The translations under genes and the position numbers were made by a program. Source: Nocardioides agariphilus (GTDB taxonomy: Bacteria > Actinomycetota > Actinomycetes > Propionibacteriales > Nocardioidaceae). From it: a stretch of DNA of 64,000 nt. Within the stretch, counting starts at the first letter, position 1, and every line of letters begins with the position of its first letter. The stretch is taken from contig NZ_JADKPO010000002.1 of NCBI RefSeq assembly GCF_015352445.1, positions 1 through 64,000 on the forward strand, read 5' to 3'. Below, in pieces: positions 61,711-64,000 of this stretch. Below the pieces are notes generated by a model. It saw only the letters and a list, made by a program, of their open reading frames with translations. It did no database searches and was not told the DNA's origin.

Positions 61711-61854
61711 AGTAAGAGAACCAGTAAGAGAACCAGTAAGAGAACCAGTAAGAGAACCAGTAAGAGAACCGGCAAGAGAACCGGCAAGAGAACCGGCAAG
61801 AGAACCGGCAAGAGAACCGGCAAGAGAACCGGCAAGGGAACCAGCAAGGGGAGA
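61711..61854 (+). repeat. Twelve 12-bp tandem repeats before the ABC exporter
   Basis: Five copies of AGTAAGAGAACC, five of GGCAAGAGAACC, one GGCAAGGGAACC and a final AGCAAGGGGAGA. The last unit supplies the AAGGGGAG ribosome binding site, eight bases before ATG 61862. Every unit carries a Shine-Dalgarno-like AAGAGAA/AAGGGAA. The array fills the whole spacer between tetR and the exporter gene. Confidence 0.93.
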
Positions 61855-61861
61855 AGCACTG

Positions 61862-63604
61862 ATGCTCATCCAGCTCGCTCGCACCTACCTCGCGCCCTAC
61901 AAGTTGGCGTTGACGGTGGTGGTGCTGCTGCAGTTCGTCGGCACGCTCGGCGCGCTGTACCTGCCCAAGCTCAACGCCGACATCATCGACAAGGGCGTGA
62001 TCACCGGCGACACCGGCTACATCGTGCGCACCGGCGCCGTGATGCTGGTCGTCGCGCTCGTGCAGGTGGTCTGCTCGGTGGGCGCGGTGTGGTTCGGTGC
62101 CCGGTCGGCGATGGGCTTCGGCCGCGACGTCCGGGCCGCGATCTTCCACCGGGTGGGGTCCTTCTCGCAGCGCGAGGTGCAGGACTTCGGGGCGCCGAGC
62201 CTGATCACCCGCGAGACCAACGACGTGCAGCAGGTGCAGATGCTCGTGCTGATGTCGTGCACGCTGATGGTGATGGCGCCGATCATGATGGTCGGCGGCA
62301 TCGTGATGGCGATGCACGTCGACGTCGGGCTCTCCTGGCTGATCGTGGTGACCGTGCCCGTGCTGGCCGGCGCGATGGGCCTGATCATCACGCGGATGGT
62401 GCCCAGCTTCCGGATGATGCAGACCCGGATCGACGAGGTGAACCGCCTGCTGCGCGAGCAGATCTCCGGTGTCCGCGTGGTGCGCGCGTTCGTGCGGGAG
62501 GAGCGCGAGACCGAGAGGTTCGCCGAGGCCAACCAGGAGCTGACCGACGTGGCCACTCGCGCCGGCCGCTACCTGGCTGCGATGTTCCCGACGGTCATGC
62601 TGGTCGCCAACATCGCCTCGGTCGCGGTGCTCTGGTTCGGCGGCCACCGGGTCGACTCCGGCGCCATGCAGGTCGGGGCGCTGACGGCCTACCTGGCCTA
62701 CCTGATGCAGATCGTGATGGCCGTGATGATGGGCACCTTCATGATGATGATGCTGCCGCGCGCGGCTGTCTGTGCCGACCGGGTGCAGGAGGTGCTCGAC
62801 ACCGAGACGTCCGTACCCTCTCCGGCCGATCCCGTCACCGACCTTCCGCTGCGCGGCACCCTCGAGCTCGACGGCGTCGAGCTGACCTACCCCGGCGCCG
62901 ACGAGCCGGTGCTGCGCGAGGTCACGTTCCGCGCCGAGCCCGGGCAGACCGTGGCGGTGATCGGGTCCACCGGCGCCGGCAAGAGCACGCTGGTCAACCT
63001 GGTCCCACGGCTGTTCGACGTGACCGGTGGCCAGCTGCGGGTCGGCGGCGTCGACGTACGCCGTCTCGCGCCCGAGCGGCTCTGGTCGGTGATCGGGCTG
63101 GTGCCCCAGCGTGCCTACCTGTTCTCCGGCACGGTGCGCTCGAACCTCCTGCACGGCAAGCCCGACGCCACCGAGGACGAGCTGTGGGCGGCGCTCGAGA
63201 TCGCCCAGGCGGCCGACTTCGTCCGCGAGATGGCAGGCGGGTCAGGGGGTCTCGACGCGGTCATCGCCCAGGGGGGCACCAACGTCAGCGGTGGGCAGCG
63301 GCAGCGACTGGCGATCGCCAGAGCGGTGGTCAAGCAGCCGGATATCTACCTGTTCGACGACTCGTTCTCGGCGCTCGACCTGGCGACCGACGCCAGGCTG
63401 CGCGCCGCGCTGCGCCCGGTGACACGTGACGCGACGGTGCTCATCGTCGCCCAGCGGGTCTCCACGATCCGCGACGCCGACCTGATCCTCGTGCTCGAGG
63501 ACGGCGCCATCATCGGCCGCGGCACCCATCACGAGCTGCTCGAGACCTCGGCGACCTACCGGGAGATCGTCGCGTCCCAGCTGAGCGCGGAGGAGGCGGC
63601 ATGA
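61862..63604 (+). CDS. ABC exporter half, degenerate-site subunit
   Basis: A 580-residue transporter half: six membrane spans (about 1-310) and an ATPase domain with Walker A GSTGAGKST, signature VSGGQRQRL, Walker B IYLFDDSFSALD and the switch loop VLIVAQRVST. Two catalytic residues differ from consensus: Asp replaces the Glu after Walker B, and Gln replaces the H-loop His. This is the pattern of the non-catalytic half of heterodimeric exporters such as TM287/288. The stop overlaps the partner gene start. Substrate unknown, probably drugs or lipids. Confidence 0.88.
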   Translation: MLIQLARTYLAPYKLALTVVVLLQFVGTLGALYLPKLNADIIDKGVITGDTGYIVRTGAVMLVVALVQVVCSVGAVWFGARSAMGFGRDVRAAIFHRVGSFSQREVQDFGAPSLITRETNDVQQVQMLVLMSCTLMVMAPIMMVGGIVMAMHVDVGLSWLIVVTVPVLAGAMGLIITRMVPSFRMMQTRIDEVNRLLREQISGVRVVRAFVREERETERFAEANQELTDVATRAGRYLAAMFPTVMLVANIASVAVLWFGGHRVDSGAMQVGALTAYLAYLMQIVMAVMMGTFMMMMLPRAAVCADRVQEVLDTETSVPSPADPVTDLPLRGTLELDGVELTYPGADEPVLREVTFRAEPGQTVAVIGSTGAGKSTLVNLVPRLFDVTGGQLRVGGVDVRRLAPERLWSVIGLVPQRAYLFSGTVRSNLLHGKPDATEDELWAALEIAQAADFVREMAGGSGGLDAVIAQGGTNVSGGQRQRLAIARAVVKQPDIYLFDDSFSALDLATDARLRAALRPVTRDATVLIVAQRVSTIRDADLILVLEDGAIIGRGTHHELLETSATYREIVASQLSAEEAA

Positions 63605-64000
63605 GCCAGCGGCCCTCGAAAGACTCACCGGGATTCGAGACGGGCGCTGCGCGCCCTCCTCAACCAACCACGACGCTCAAGGAGACCGAGCGGATCACCC
63701 AAGGTCCCGGGCCCGGTCGCGGCCCGATGGGCGGCGGCATGGTCGGGCAGAAGGCCAACACCTTCCTGCCCTCGGCCAAGCGACTCGTACGCCGGATGGC
63801 ACCGGAGCGGTCCAAGGCGATCGCCGTGGTGGTGCTGGCGGTCCTCAGCGTCGCGCTGATGTCGGTCGGCCCGCGGATCCTGGGACGTGCGACCGACCTG
63901 ATCTTCGCCGGCATCCTGGGCAAGAAGATCCCCGAGGGTGTCACCCAGGAGCAGGCGGTCGAGGCGCTCCGCGAGAGGGGCGAGGTCCGTCAGGCCGACC
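63601..64000 (+). CDS. ABC exporter half, partner subunit (cut by the window edge)
   Basis: ATG 63601 overlaps the preceding stop (ATGA). The open frame runs to the end of the window for 133 residues: a polar N-terminal extension, Gly-rich GPGPGRGPMGGGM, then a basic segment and the first membrane helix (AIAVVVLAVLSVALMSVGP). It should be the catalytically competent half. The codons for GFETGAARPPQPT come from a REP-like repeat read in frame. Confidence 0.8.
   Translation, partial: MSQRPSKDSPGFETGAARPPQPTTTLKETERITQGPGPGRGPMGGGMVGQKANTFLPSAKRLVRRMAPERSKAIAVVVLAVLSVALMSVGPRILGRATDLIFAGILGKKIPEGVTQEQAVEALRERGEVRQAD
63623..63669. repeat. REP-like repeat inside the second ABC gene
   Basis: ATTCGAGACGGGCGCTGCG...CCCTCCTCAACCAACC, a copy of the dispersed repeat with both ends recognisable, lies 22 bp into the coding sequence and is translated in frame. 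Confidence 0.8.

Noticed and set aside
61425-61859. Leu/Val-repeat proteins on the minus strand across the 12-bp array
   Set aside because: All frames of a 12-bp repeat are open; repeated LLVL units reflect the array, not a gene.
61652-63154. 500-codon open frame antisense to the ABC exporter
   Set aside because: His-rich, repetitive; generated by the opposite strand of the exporter and the 12-bp array.

Overview
The window is GC-rich, densely packed actinobacterial chromosome, and the gene content fits a Nocardioides-like member of the Nocardioidaceae. Pointers are the tRNA-Trp/secE/nusG/rplK/rplA block, an actinobacterial RpoB and RpoC, a complete mce operon, a 13E12/DUF222 HNH gene under a LexA-type SOS box, frequent GTG/TTG starts, and a dispersed REP-like repeat (GGTTTCGAGAC...TCCTCAACC). 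The taxonomic call is inference; there is no rRNA gene here.

Layout. 1-2.7 kb: adenosine deaminase and a class I aminotransferase (minus strand). 2.6-5.4 kb: tRNA-Trp, secE, nusG, rplK, rplA. 5.4-7.3 kb: a three-gene anti-sigma partner-switching module (kinase, STAS antagonist, PP2C phosphatase). 7.3-9.5 kb: two tandem paralogues of the DnaB ATPase domain (minus strand). 9.6-11 kb: L10 leader, rplJ, rplL, strong terminator. 11.1-24.6 kb: a glutamine-amidotransferase-like gene, then mkl-yrbEA-yrbEB-mceABCDEF and two Mce-associated genes, then a CorC/HlyC-type membrane protein. 24.8-32.4 kb: rpoB, rpoC, terminator. 32.5-38.3 kb: secreted ExeM/NucH nuclease, a geranylgeranyl-reductase-like flavoprotein, a PlsC-like acyltransferase, a DinB-fold protein. 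38.3-45.1 kb: four genes I cannot assign, including a 1233-residue multidomain protein facing a 462-residue Pro-rich protein; this is the best candidate for an undescribed system. 45-50.7 kb: membrane acyltransferase, double-NUDIX protein, small lipoprotein, SOS-controlled 13E12 gene, tiny membrane ORF, methyltransferase. 50.7-54.1 kb: anchored propeller-like protein, short RibD-like reductase, and a tight operon of topoisomerase IB, macrodomain and stand-alone LigD-type phosphoesterase. 54.1-61.7 kb: serC, three GNAT proteins, a secreted choice-of-anchor-like protein, citrate synthase, pdxH, TetR regulator. 61.7 kb to the end: an array of 12-bp repeats and a heterodimeric ABC exporter, the second gene cut by the window edge.

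How it fits together. Most of the first 32 kb is core information processing: translation factors, L7/L12 stalk, RNA polymerase. A lipid-import (Mce) operon sits between rplL and rpoB. Two structural themes recur. First, copies of one stem-loop repeat lie at gene edges; they supply stop codons for add and serC and N-terminal codons for the PlsC-like and second ABC genes, and one copy lies in the rpoB-rpoC spacer. Second, about a dozen genes have a TANNNT -10 box 6-8 nt before the start codon, predicting leaderless mRNAs; two of these promoters carry a palindromic operator exactly in a 17-nt spacer.
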